Positions 26,689-34,807 of a stretch of 64,000 nucleotides of DNA are shown here, piece by piece. This DNA comes from CAVOHU01 sp963843385 (lineage in GTDB: Bacteria; Acidobacteriota; Vicinamibacteria; Vicinamibacterales; JAKQTR01), in the NCBI GenBank assembly GCA_963843385.1, contig CAWJJY010000005.1:1-64000 (forward strand), read 5' to 3'. Made by a program: the position numbers and the translations under genes. How positions within the stretch are numbered: position 1 is the first letter of the stretch; every line of letters starts with the position of its first letter. The notes below the pieces were generated by a model. It saw only the letters and a list, made by a program, of their open reading frames with translations, did no database searches and was not told where the DNA came from.

Positions 26689-28236
26689 CTACGCGCCTGT
26701 GTTCAGTCCCTCCAGCGACCACTCGGCAATCGGCATGGGGTCGAGGATGGGTTTCCCCAGGTTGGGGCAGCTCAGGATGTACAGCCCGGTGTCGGCTGCG
26801 CAGTAGATGAGATTCCGGTCCCACTCGATGAACACGTTGTCCACCGTCCGATTCCAGCTGCCGAACCGGTTCAGGTCTCCGCCCTGCGGAGGCACGAAGT
26901 AGGCCACCTCTTCGGGCCGGTACAGGTTCCCGATGTCGTAGCAGCGCAGGCCGGCGTTGAAGTACGAGTACGCAATGAAGTCCTGGCGCGGCTTGCCCGG
27001 GGCCTTCAGGTGAGGCGGGTTGTGGGCCCCGAAGCGCCCGCGCTTGAAACAGAAGTCGCTGTACGGGGCCTCCGCCGGCGGAACCGGCCGCGGCAGCTGC
27101 GCCACCGGCACGGGGTTCGCTTCATCCCGGATGTCCACGATCCAGATGGGGAGGAAGATCATGTTGCAGTCGGGATTCTGGGTTTCGCCGTTGGTCAGCA
27201 CGAATCCCCGATCGAGGATCCCGCAGTAGATGGTGTGGAAGGCGAACCCCATCCCGGCGTATTGCGGGGGCGGCTCGAACTTGCCCACTTCCTTCTGGTG
27301 CAGCGGATCCGAGACGTCGAGAATCCGCATGCCGTTGCTGCCGAACCCGCCGTACCCTCGCGTGCCGCCGTCCTCGATTCGCTTCGGCACGTACACCGGC
27401 CCGTGCAGCCCGGCGACCGGCGTCTGATCGGGGGCGACATGCGGGGGCACGAGCTTGGAGATCGCCCACTTCTGGTACTCGGCTTCCTCGCCCTTGCGGG
27501 ATCCGGGGATCCACCAGTGCGAAACCTGCTTGACGCTGGTGGGATCCGAGCAATCCACGATCATGCTGCCGTTGACGAGCGGCCTGATGTAGTAGGGCTG
27601 GTGGATGAACGTGTTGTCGGGCGCGGTGTCGAGAAACGCGTACTTGCCGCCGTCGTAGTAGTTCCGGTGCGTCCCGCTGCCCGTGGCGCCGGTGCTGAAC
27701 TCGGACAGCTTCACGATCTTCGACGGATCGGTGGCGTCGTAGAACCGGACTCCTCGAAGTCCCTTGTAGTTCTTCTCGACGTCGACCGATGTCGGGTCAT
27801 CGTACTTCGGAGCGGGGTGCTCGGCGCTCGACACGGGCTTGGCCGCCTCCGCGCCCGTCATCAGGATCCACTTCTTGAGGGTCTTGTTGTAGGCGAGCTG
27901 GAGCTGCCCGCCCTCGAAGCCTCGCGGGTTGAACATCTGCGGCTTGCGCGGGTCGCTGACGTCGATGACGTCCCCGGCCTGGAACATGAAGCGCCGGCTC
28001 CCGATCGACATCATCTGCATCTTGCCGCCGCGCCGGGTGTTCGGCCCGAAATGCGCGATGACTTCCATGTTGCGGATGTAGGTCCGGCGATCCAGGTAGC
28101 TGAGGCTCATCGGCAGGGCCTTCGGGTGCCGGTTCGCCCAGGCCGGCACGGCCGCACCGGCCAGCGCGAGCCCGCTGGCGCCCGCAACCTTCGTCAGGAA
28201 CTCCCGGCGGCTCTGCCTGCCCGTCTGGCTCTTCAT
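26689..28236 (-). CDS. Tat-exported LVIVD-repeat protein 1
   Basis: 515 residues with a twin-arginine signal (SRREFLTKVAGASG). The mature part is built from beta-propeller-type repeats around DVSDP(R/L) motifs: VIDVSDPRKPQMFN, DATDPSKIVKLSEF, VDCSDPTSVKQVSHW, ILDVSDPLHQKEVGKF, VDIRDEANPVPVAQL. These are LVIVD-type repeats, known in surface and periplasmic proteins of unknown activity. It shares layout and many strings (STGATGSGTH-NYYDGGKYA) with the protein at 32903. The ATG at 28236 overlaps the MBL gene stop by four bases, so the two are co-translated. It may be a binding or scaffold partner of that hydrolase; this is inferred from coupling only. Confidence 0.82.
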   Translation of the reverse strand: MKSQTGRQSRREFLTKVAGASGLALAGAAVPAWANRHPKALPMSLSYLDRRTYIRNMEVIAHFGPNTRRGGKMQMMSIGSRRFMFQAGDVIDVSDPRKPQMFNPRGFEGGQLQLAYNKTLKKWILMTGAEAAKPVSSAEHPAPKYDDPTSVDVEKNYKGLRGVRFYDATDPSKIVKLSEFSTGATGSGTHRNYYDGGKYAFLDTAPDNTFIHQPYYIRPLVNGSMIVDCSDPTSVKQVSHWWIPGSRKGEEAEYQKWAISKLVPPHVAPDQTPVAGLHGPVYVPKRIEDGGTRGYGGFGSNGMRILDVSDPLHQKEVGKFEPPPQYAGMGFAFHTIYCGILDRGFVLTNGETQNPDCNMIFLPIWIVDIRDEANPVPVAQLPRPVPPAEAPYSDFCFKRGRFGAHNPPHLKAPGKPRQDFIAYSYFNAGLRCYDIGNLYRPEEVAYFVPPQGGDLNRFGSWNRTVDNVFIEWDRNLIYCAADTGLYILSCPNLGKPILDPMPIAEWSLEGLNTGA

Positions 28237-29240
28237 CGGATCGCTCCCGTCGGGGCCGCGGCGCCGGCCTCTTTCCGAATGATCGTGGGGACCACCGCGG
28301 GCTTCGGCGCAACGCCGCCGCTGCTGCAGTCGTCCTCGTCCACCTCCGGCTCCAGGTCCGCCTCGATGTCCGCGTAGAGAACCTCGAGGAACTGCTCGGC
28401 GCTGACCGTCCGGGTCGCCCATCGATCCCACCTGGCCAGCACCTTGTCGCGCTTCAGCTGCTCCAGGCTCTTCCCCTGCGTGATGCCGTCGGCCACCGCC
28501 GCCCTGGTCCCCTGCAGCATGCCGAGGTAGGCCTGCAGCTGGATCGGGTGCGCCACCGGACCGTGGCCGGGAATGAACCGGACATTGGGGCCCATCTGCT
28601 TGAGCAGGATCTCGATAACTTCGCCCAGCACGTGGGCGCTTCCTCCGCTCTCGACATCGACGACGGGGAACCCGGATTCGACGAAGTTGTCGCCCATGTG
28701 CACGACGTTCGATCGCGGAAACACCACGATGCAGTCTCCGTCGGTGTGCCCGGGGAACTGGACGGCCCGGATGTCTTCGCCGTTCATGTGCAGCGTGATG
28801 TCGCTGAGGAAGGTCAGCCTGGGCAGGGCTTCGGCCGCAAACGGTTGGACCTCGATGCCGAGCGCTTTGCCGCCGGTCTCCATTCGCGAGCGGACGTTGT
28901 TCTGCGCCACGACGATGGCTTCGGGGAACTGGGCGTTGCCGCCCACGTGATCGCCGTGCCAGTGCGTGTTGATGATGAATCGTACCGGCTTGCTGGTAAT
29001 CCCCTTCAGCGCGGCCCTGATCTTCGGGCCCATGGCTGCGTACCCGTCATCGACCAGCAGGACGCCGTCCTCGCCCACCGAGGCGGCCACGTTGCCGCCG
29101 TCCCCTTCGAGCAGGTAGACGGTACCTGCCACCTTGGTCACGGTGATCTCGCCCTTGGCGAGGCCCCGAGGCTGGGCCTCTGCCGCACCGGCCGACAACG
29201 CACCTACGGCAAGGCCGACGATGAGCAGGCGTCTGCGCAT
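28233..29240 (-). CDS. Secreted metallo-beta-lactamase-fold hydrolase
   Basis: 335 residues. Signal peptide 1-22 (AEA-Q). The metal motif HWHGDHVGG sits at about residues 92-100, with later ligands in FPGHTDGD and PGHGPV, so a di-zinc site is intact. The segment VAGTVYLLEGDGGNVAASVG is typical of MBL-fold proteins common in this phylum. Related folds hydrolyse lactones, sulfates, thioesters or beta-lactams; the substrate here is not predictable. An acidic tail (EPEVDEDDC) follows. It is first in the unit MBL > LVIVD > SnoaL > E2 > E1alpha > E1beta. No promoter is clear in the 50 bp between it and the receptor-2 terminator. Confidence 0.87.
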   Translation of the reverse strand: MRRRLLIVGLAVGALSAGAAEAQPRGLAKGEITVTKVAGTVYLLEGDGGNVAASVGEDGVLLVDDGYAAMGPKIRAALKGITSKPVRFIINTHWHGDHVGGNAQFPEAIVVAQNNVRSRMETGGKALGIEVQPFAAEALPRLTFLSDITLHMNGEDIRAVQFPGHTDGDCIVVFPRSNVVHMGDNFVESGFPVVDVESGGSAHVLGEVIEILLKQMGPNVRFIPGHGPVAHPIQLQAYLGMLQGTRAAVADGITQGKSLEQLKRDKVLARWDRWATRTVSAEQFLEVLYADIEADLEPEVDEDDCSSGGVAPKPAVVPTIIRKEAGAAAPTGAIR

Positions 29241-29290
29241 ATGTGATCTCCGGCGTGTGGCAGTTGTGAGCTGTCGCCGGCCTGCCCCGT

Positions 29291-29325
29291 GCAAGGCCCC
29301 GGCGGTATACCCGCCGGGGCCTTGC
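29291..29325 (-). terminator. Perfect hairpin after TonB receptor 2
   Basis: A 15-bp perfect stem (gcaaggccccggcgg / ccgccggggccttgc) with loop tatac, 15 bases past the receptor stop and 50 bases before the MBL start. It either ends the receptor transcript or attenuates read-through into the downstream six-gene unit. Confidence 0.72.
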
Positions 29326-29339
29326 CATCGGGTCGCCGT

Positions 29340-32300
29340 CTAGAACACGAACCTGATCCCGAACTGCATCTGTCGCGCGTCGGTGACCGTCCGGGTGATG
29401 TACCCGGCTGTGGCCACGCGGCGGGTGTTGGCGTTCTGCCACAGGTTCGCGGCGGGCGTTCCGAAGTTCTGCGTGTTGGTGACGTTGAACATCTGGACTT
29501 CCACTTCGAGCCGCATGCCATTGCCGAAGCGGAACGACTTGTTCAGTGACCAATCGGTCGTGAAGAGGCCCGGCCCGACTCCCACGCGAGCAGGAACCTC
29601 ACCGGTTGTGTACTGCGGCTGGAGCGCGAAACAATCCGTCTTGAACCACAGGATTGGCGTGCCGCTCCCGAGCGCCCCGATGACCGGGTTCTGAATATTC
29701 ATGCTGGACGCGCTGCACCCAGGCGCCCAGTCGGGCCGCTCGCTGGAGTTGACGCCGGCAGCCTGTTCCAGGGCGCGGGCGAATCCGGTCGTCACGTTGA
29801 ACGGATAGCCGCTCTGGATGGTGGTGATCGTGCTCCATCGCCAGCCGCCGAGAATGGCCCCCGCCGCGCCCTTCAGGTTCTGCCCGGGGAGTGCCCAGTT
29901 GGTCTGGAAGGCGGCGGCGTGAACGCTGACATACGAGCAAGGCCCGTAACCGCTGTTGGGATCGCGGCTGTACTGCAGGACGTTGCTAGCTCCGGTATTC
30001 GTCACGGCGCGGTTGTTCTCACCCGAGAGCTGGTCCCAGCACTTCGAGTAGGCGTAGTTCAGGCCGAAGCTCAGGCCGTCGGGAGAACGCCGCGCCAGAG
30101 AGGCCTGGAAGGAGTTGTACTTCGACGTGAAGATCCACTGGTCGTACCCGACGTTGCCGTAGTTGGGGTTCGGATTCGCAGGCGTCGTCGGATCGAAGTA
30201 CCACCGGCTGACCTGATTTCCTGCGGGGTCAGGCGAGGTGATCAGCTGCCCGAACCGCCGGTTGCCCCAGTTGTTGGCCACGATGTTTCCGCCCGGCAGA
30301 TTCCGGCCAATGGACCCGACGTAGGAGATCGTCACGCTCGACCTCAGGGGGAGTTCCCGCTGCAGGGCGGCGTGGTAGGAGTAGAGGTGCGCGGTCTTGG
30401 GCTGGTACTGGATGACCCCGAAGTCCGCCACCGCCGACCCCGTGGCGGCCGTGAGATTCAGCGGCATCGTGATGTTCAGGAGGTTGATCTGGGTGTTGAC
30501 GGGCGGGTTGTTGCTCGTCTCCTGAAGGCTGAACGTGCTGATCTGGCTGTAGAAGATCCCGCCCCCGGCGCGCAGGCTCGTCTTGCCGTCACCGGTGAGG
30601 TCCCAGTTCAAGCCCACCCGCGGCGCGAAATTGGTGTGGTCCGGCTTGACCAGGGGATTGCCCACATCCGCGCCGGTCGTCTGCAGCGGGCCGGTCCTGA
30701 GGTTGGCCGTGTTGCCGAACTTCTCCCGCAGGTACAGCAGCGTCTCGTACCGCAGGCCGAGGGTCGCCGTGAAGTTCTTCGTCGCGCGAATCGTGTCCTC
30801 GACGTAGGCCGACACGTTCGGGCTCACATACACGCGCCTGCCGATCCCCCCCGGCTTGACGATGCTGATCTGGGCGCAGGTGCCTGCCAGGAACTCCGTG
30901 ATCCCCAGGGTCCCGGCGGGGCACCCTGCCGCGCCGTTCGAGAACGCCAGGCGGGCGCGCCTGTTGTTGTCTTCGTAGTCGCCGTCGTTGTACGAGTAGC
31001 TGAAGTTCCCGCCGAACTTCAGGGAGTGGGCCGCCTTGGTCCAGGTGAACTCCGTATCGATGCTGTAGACGTACTGGGTGGCCCACCGCGGACCGTCGCC
31101 GTTGCCGCCGGCGTCGGTGACGCCGTCAATCGACAGTGACGGAGGCATCCCGACCGAATGATCGGGCGTGTAGAACGGATCCGGCGTGATGTAGATGTTG
31201 TTGATGGCGCTCTGTGCCGGCACGTTGGTACTCAGGATCCTCGGGAGGTCGAAGACCTGGTTGTAGTTCATGCCGATGCGCGTGCTGTTGATCAGGTGCG
31301 CGCTGAACGTGTGCACGTTCTCGAGGCTGGCGATGTACCGCTTGTTCTTCCCGCCGGCGGCGTAGAAGTCGTTGGTCGTCGGCGTGATGGCATCCGACCA
31401 GTCAGCCGTGAAGACCGCCCAGATCTGATCCTTGGCGGAGAGCTGGTGATCGACCCGGGCCGTCAGGTAGTTCTCCTTGATCGTCTGGAGCGGATTGCTG
31501 GAGTACAGGCCGATGTTGGGGTCCGCGGTGCCGCCCCGATTGGCGGTCGGGATCAGCGCCAGGTAGCCGGTCATGACCGGGTTGACGCCGACGAAGGTCT
31601 CGACGCCACCGGAGGTCACGTACCCCGCACGGGCCCGGTCGCTCAGCACGTTCGCCGTGACCGTGAGATTCTTCTTGTGGTCGTACCGCTCGAAGTTGAC
31701 GAAGAAGAAGGTCTTGCCCGAGATGATCGGGCCGCCCGCTGACGCGCCGAACTGGTCGCGCTTGAGCTTCGGCACGCCCTTGGTGTCGAAGTAGCCCTTC
31801 GAGTCGGTCGCCGAGTCGCGGTGATACTCGTAGGCGCTGCCGTGGAAGGCGTTGGTGCCGCCCTTGGTGATCATCGTGATGACGCCGCCCGCCTTGTTGC
31901 CGTAGGCGGCGCTGTAGTCGCTCGAGAGCACCTTGAATTCCTGCATGCCCTCGACGCCCATGATGATGTTCGCGCGGCTCACCGGCGAGGTGCCGAACGC
32001 CGTCATGGCATCGATGCCGTTCACCAGGAACCGGTTCTGCTCGGGACGCGACCCGCGCACCGTGATGTTGTTGCCGTACGACCCGTTGTACGCGCCCTGG
32101 TTCTGCACGCCCGGCTGGAGCACGGCGAGCTGCTGCAGGTCGCGCGCGTTGAGGGGCAGTTCCTGGATCATCTTCTGATCGATCAGCGCGCCCACTTCGG
32201 ACGAGTTGGTCTGGACAACCGTCGCTTCAGCGGTGACGACCACCGTTTCCTCGACGCCGCCCACTTCCATCGAGAAGTTGACCACGGCTTCCACGCCGAC

Positions 32301-32654
32301 CGTGAGCTGCAGCTTCTTCAACGACTTCTTGAATCCCTGCAGCTCGGTGACGACCTCGTAGGGCCCGGTGGGCAGCGATCTCAGGGCGTAGCGGCCCTTG
32401 TCGTCGCTGACTTCCGACCGGGAGAACCCGGTGTCGGTGTTCTTCACGCTCACGGTCACGCCGGGCATCACGCCCCCGGTGTTGTCCGAGACGACGCCGA
32501 GAATCGTGCCGGTCACCGTCTGAGCAACGGCCGGCGCACCGCCAAGCGCCAGGCACAGCAAGACGGCGGCGACCGTCAAGATGGGCGCGGCCCCCAGGAT
32601 GGGCCTTGGGTCTGTGCCACGCGGGGACGTGAAACGTCTGACTGTGGGGCTCAT
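29340..32654 (-). CDS. Oar-like TonB-dependent outer-membrane receptor 2
   Basis: 1104 residues. N-terminal signal (~20-44, ending AVA-Q), carboxypeptidase-regulatory domain (~45-130: TGTILGVVSDNTGGVMPGVTVSV; GRYALRSLPTGPYEV), plug (~140-260: ARDLQQLAVLQPGVQNQ, RGSRPEQNRFLVNGIDAM, GNKAGGVITMITKGGTN) and barrel ending in Phe (MQFGIRFVF). It belongs to the same architecture as receptors 1 and 3 but is a divergent paralogue. It has a good sigma70-like promoter and its own terminator. LVIVD proteins lie on both sides (26689 and 32903), which suggests this receptor and the LVIVD/MBL proteins serve one substrate. Confidence 0.92.
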   Translation of the reverse strand: MSPTVRRFTSPRGTDPRPILGAAPILTVAAVLLCLALGGAPAVAQTVTGTILGVVSDNTGGVMPGVTVSVKNTDTGFSRSEVSDDKGRYALRSLPTGPYEVVTELQGFKKSLKKLQLTVGVEAVVNFSMEVGGVEETVVVTAEATVVQTNSSEVGALIDQKMIQELPLNARDLQQLAVLQPGVQNQGAYNGSYGNNITVRGSRPEQNRFLVNGIDAMTAFGTSPVSRANIIMGVEGMQEFKVLSSDYSAAYGNKAGGVITMITKGGTNAFHGSAYEYHRDSATDSKGYFDTKGVPKLKRDQFGASAGGPIISGKTFFFVNFERYDHKKNLTVTANVLSDRARAGYVTSGGVETFVGVNPVMTGYLALIPTANRGGTADPNIGLYSSNPLQTIKENYLTARVDHQLSAKDQIWAVFTADWSDAITPTTNDFYAAGGKNKRYIASLENVHTFSAHLINSTRIGMNYNQVFDLPRILSTNVPAQSAINNIYITPDPFYTPDHSVGMPPSLSIDGVTDAGGNGDGPRWATQYVYSIDTEFTWTKAAHSLKFGGNFSYSYNDGDYEDNNRRARLAFSNGAAGCPAGTLGITEFLAGTCAQISIVKPGGIGRRVYVSPNVSAYVEDTIRATKNFTATLGLRYETLLYLREKFGNTANLRTGPLQTTGADVGNPLVKPDHTNFAPRVGLNWDLTGDGKTSLRAGGGIFYSQISTFSLQETSNNPPVNTQINLLNITMPLNLTAATGSAVADFGVIQYQPKTAHLYSYHAALQRELPLRSSVTISYVGSIGRNLPGGNIVANNWGNRRFGQLITSPDPAGNQVSRWYFDPTTPANPNPNYGNVGYDQWIFTSKYNSFQASLARRSPDGLSFGLNYAYSKCWDQLSGENNRAVTNTGASNVLQYSRDPNSGYGPCSYVSVHAAAFQTNWALPGQNLKGAAGAILGGWRWSTITTIQSGYPFNVTTGFARALEQAAGVNSSERPDWAPGCSASSMNIQNPVIGALGSGTPILWFKTDCFALQPQYTTGEVPARVGVGPGLFTTDWSLNKSFRFGNGMRLEVEVQMFNVTNTQNFGTPAANLWQNANTRRVATAGYITRTVTDARQMQFGIRFVF

Positions 32655-32739
32655 AGCACCTTCCCTTTCGCTAGGACCACTGGCGAACTGGCCGCGCCCG
32701 CCGAGGACCCTCTACACGGTAAATGTATCTGGTTGGGCC

Positions 32740-32767
32740 ACTATACCACCGGACCACCCAAAGTCAA
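32740..32767 (-). promoter_or_regulatory. Sigma70-like promoter of TonB receptor 2
   Basis: On the minus strand TTGACT (32767-32762), 16-bp spacer, TATAGT (32745-32740), in an AT-richer patch. Predicted start near 32733 leaves an ~80-base leader to the ATG at 32654. This is among the best promoter matches in the window. Confidence 0.68.
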
Positions 32768-32902
32768 GACCATTAATTGATTCTGCGTTATTTCTCGAGG
32801 CAAACACTCGGCCCAACTGAAGATCGGACCGACGATCGAGATGCCGAAAAGCCGTTGCCAGTTCGCCGGCGACGGCCTCTCTCGGCACACGATTGAGATC
32901 GA

Positions 32903-34501
32903 TCAGACCCGCCCGGCGTCCCACCCGGCGTTGAGGTGCGGCAACGTCCAGTTCTTGATCGCGCGCGGCTCCAGTACCGGCTTACCGAGAGCCGGGCTGG
33001 TCAAGCAGTACGTTTCCGAGCGCGCTCCGAACCAGATGAGATTGCGATCCCACTCCACGAACACCTTCTCGGCGTCGCCGCGGAACCAGCTGTCGTAGTC
33101 CTCCGGCGTGCCGCGGTGCGGCGGAATGAAATACGCCAGCTCCCTCGGCCTCGTCGGATCGGAGATGTCGTGAATCCGAATCCCGGCGTTGAACCACGTC
33201 GTCACGGCGATTTCCGGTCGCGCGGTGCCCGGTGCGACCCAGCACTGGATGTTGTGCGTGCAGAAGCGCCCGGTGGCCAGGCAGAAGTCGGCGTACGGGG
33301 CCTCGGGCGGCGGCGTCGGCCGCGGGAACTGCCCGACGTAGCGGGGATTGCGGAGGTCGCTGACATCGATGAGATGCTGCGGCTTGTAGGGCTCCCGGCA
33401 ATCGGGCAGATGTCCTTCCGGGATAGCCAGCACGATGTTGTGGAGCTTGTGCCCGACCGGCGCGATGACCGGGTAGCAGGTATGGTACGGGATACCGTCG
33501 AGCGTCTCGTAGTCCCAACGGGCAATGGAGTACGGCTTGGGATTCTTGATGTCGGTGAGGTTCAGGATCACCATGCCGTAGTGGCCGAAGCCCGCGTATC
33601 CCACCGTGCCGCCATCCTCCACCCGGATTGGGACCGTCGCGGCGCCGTGGTTGCTCGACCAGGCGGCTTCGCTGCCGGCCCACCAGTACTTCTTCCACTC
33701 GTCTTCCTCGCCGATGAGCATGCCGGGGACGTGGTAGCGGGAGACCTCCGTCACCTTCTCGGGATCGGTCATGTCGACGATCATCAGGGCATTGCTGCTG
33801 GCGCGCCCTGAGTTGTCGAACCGGAGCTCGTCGGTCCATCCGGCTTCGAGGTACGCATACTTCCCGCCGTCGTAGTAGTTCATGTGCGTGCCGGTGCCGG
33901 TGGCCCCCGTCGAGAACTCGCTGAGCAGCTTGGGCGTCGTGGGGTCGTTGATCTCGTAGACCCGGATGCCCCGCAGCCCCGCGAAGCTCATGATCTTCTT
34001 GCGGAACTCAGGGTTGAACTGGCCCGTCGGAAACTCGCCGGGCTTCGGCGACGAATTCGGCTGGCCCGCGGATTTCACCATCAGCCATTTCTTGAGCCGC
34101 GTGTTGTAGATGACGGCGCCCGACGCTCCGTCCTTCGCCGCGACGACCACCGGCTTGCGCGCGTCGCTGATATCCAGCCATCCTTTTCCGCCAACGGGCA
34201 GAAGCCGCTGCGGGCCCTTGGCCCACATCGCCATCAAGGGCTCGCCGCCAGCCGTGCTGACACCACTGATGTTGGCGACGATGTCCATGTTGTGGATGTA
34301 CTGCTTGCGGTCGAGGAAGTTGACGGCCCCCAGCGGCCGCTTGAACGGGGTCGTGCCGACGCCATCGGGAAGGCCGGCCAGCTTGCCCGGGCCGCTCTGC
34401 GCACGCAGCAGGCCTGCCATGCCCGCCACCCCTGCCGCACCGGCCGCGGCACCCATCCTGAGGAATCTCCGCCGCTCGAGGTTGATCTCGTCTCTGGACA
34501 T
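32903..34501 (-). CDS. Tat-exported LVIVD-repeat protein 2
   Basis: 532 residues with a twin-arginine signal (ERRRFLRMGAAAGAAG). Repeats carry the same DVSDL/DISDP-type strands as the paralogue at 26689: WLDISDARKPVVVAA, YEINDPTTPKLLSEFSTG, VDMTDPEKVTEVSRY, LTDIKNPKPYSIARW, IDVSDLRNPRYVGQF, HDISDPTRPRELAYF. The order of motifs is conserved along the whole length, so the two arose by duplication. Probably a periplasmic or surface beta-propeller with a binding role; no catalytic residues are assignable. It lies upstream of TonB receptor 2 on the same strand, separated by that gene's promoter. Confidence 0.82.
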   Translation of the reverse strand: MSRDEINLERRRFLRMGAAAGAAGVAGMAGLLRAQSGPGKLAGLPDGVGTTPFKRPLGAVNFLDRKQYIHNMDIVANISGVSTAGGEPLMAMWAKGPQRLLPVGGKGWLDISDARKPVVVAAKDGASGAVIYNTRLKKWLMVKSAGQPNSSPKPGEFPTGQFNPEFRKKIMSFAGLRGIRVYEINDPTTPKLLSEFSTGATGTGTHMNYYDGGKYAYLEAGWTDELRFDNSGRASSNALMIVDMTDPEKVTEVSRYHVPGMLIGEEDEWKKYWWAGSEAAWSSNHGAATVPIRVEDGGTVGYAGFGHYGMVILNLTDIKNPKPYSIARWDYETLDGIPYHTCYPVIAPVGHKLHNIVLAIPEGHLPDCREPYKPQHLIDVSDLRNPRYVGQFPRPTPPPEAPYADFCLATGRFCTHNIQCWVAPGTARPEIAVTTWFNAGIRIHDISDPTRPRELAYFIPPHRGTPEDYDSWFRGDAEKVFVEWDRNLIWFGARSETYCLTSPALGKPVLEPRAIKNWTLPHLNAGWDAGRV

Positions 34502-34807
34502 GATCCACTCCCTGAATATGCCGATTGCCGTGCGCGTGCGAGTCACCGCCGGGTCACGAGCCCCCGATCAAGACTCGAGTCCCCTCCTCCATTGCTGCGT
34601 ACACTGGTGCTCCGACGATGGACGGCAGCGCCGCCATCCCGCGTTCGCCCACCGGTTCCTCGGGCGAATCGACCTGCACGCGGACAAGCGAACACCGGTT
34701 CGCTTCCCCGAAGCCGGCAGGGATGTGTCGCTGACTCTGACAGTGCGCCCTTGATGTACCGCGGACATTACGCGGGCGGCGACGTGCGTGTCAACACCGT
34801 ACAGGGC
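34502..34807 (-). other. Intergenic region between amidase and LVIVD gene 2
   Basis: 306 bp, no gene seen. It contains a candidate minus-strand promoter (34765-34794). No hairpin terminator for the amidase gene is evident. Confidence 0.4.
34765..34794 (-). promoter_or_regulatory. Candidate promoter for LVIVD gene 2
   Basis: Minus strand TTGACA (34794-34789), 18-bp spacer, TAATGT (34770-34765). The -35 is perfect, but the spacer is long and the leader to the ATG at 34501 would be about 255 bases. Confidence 0.4.
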
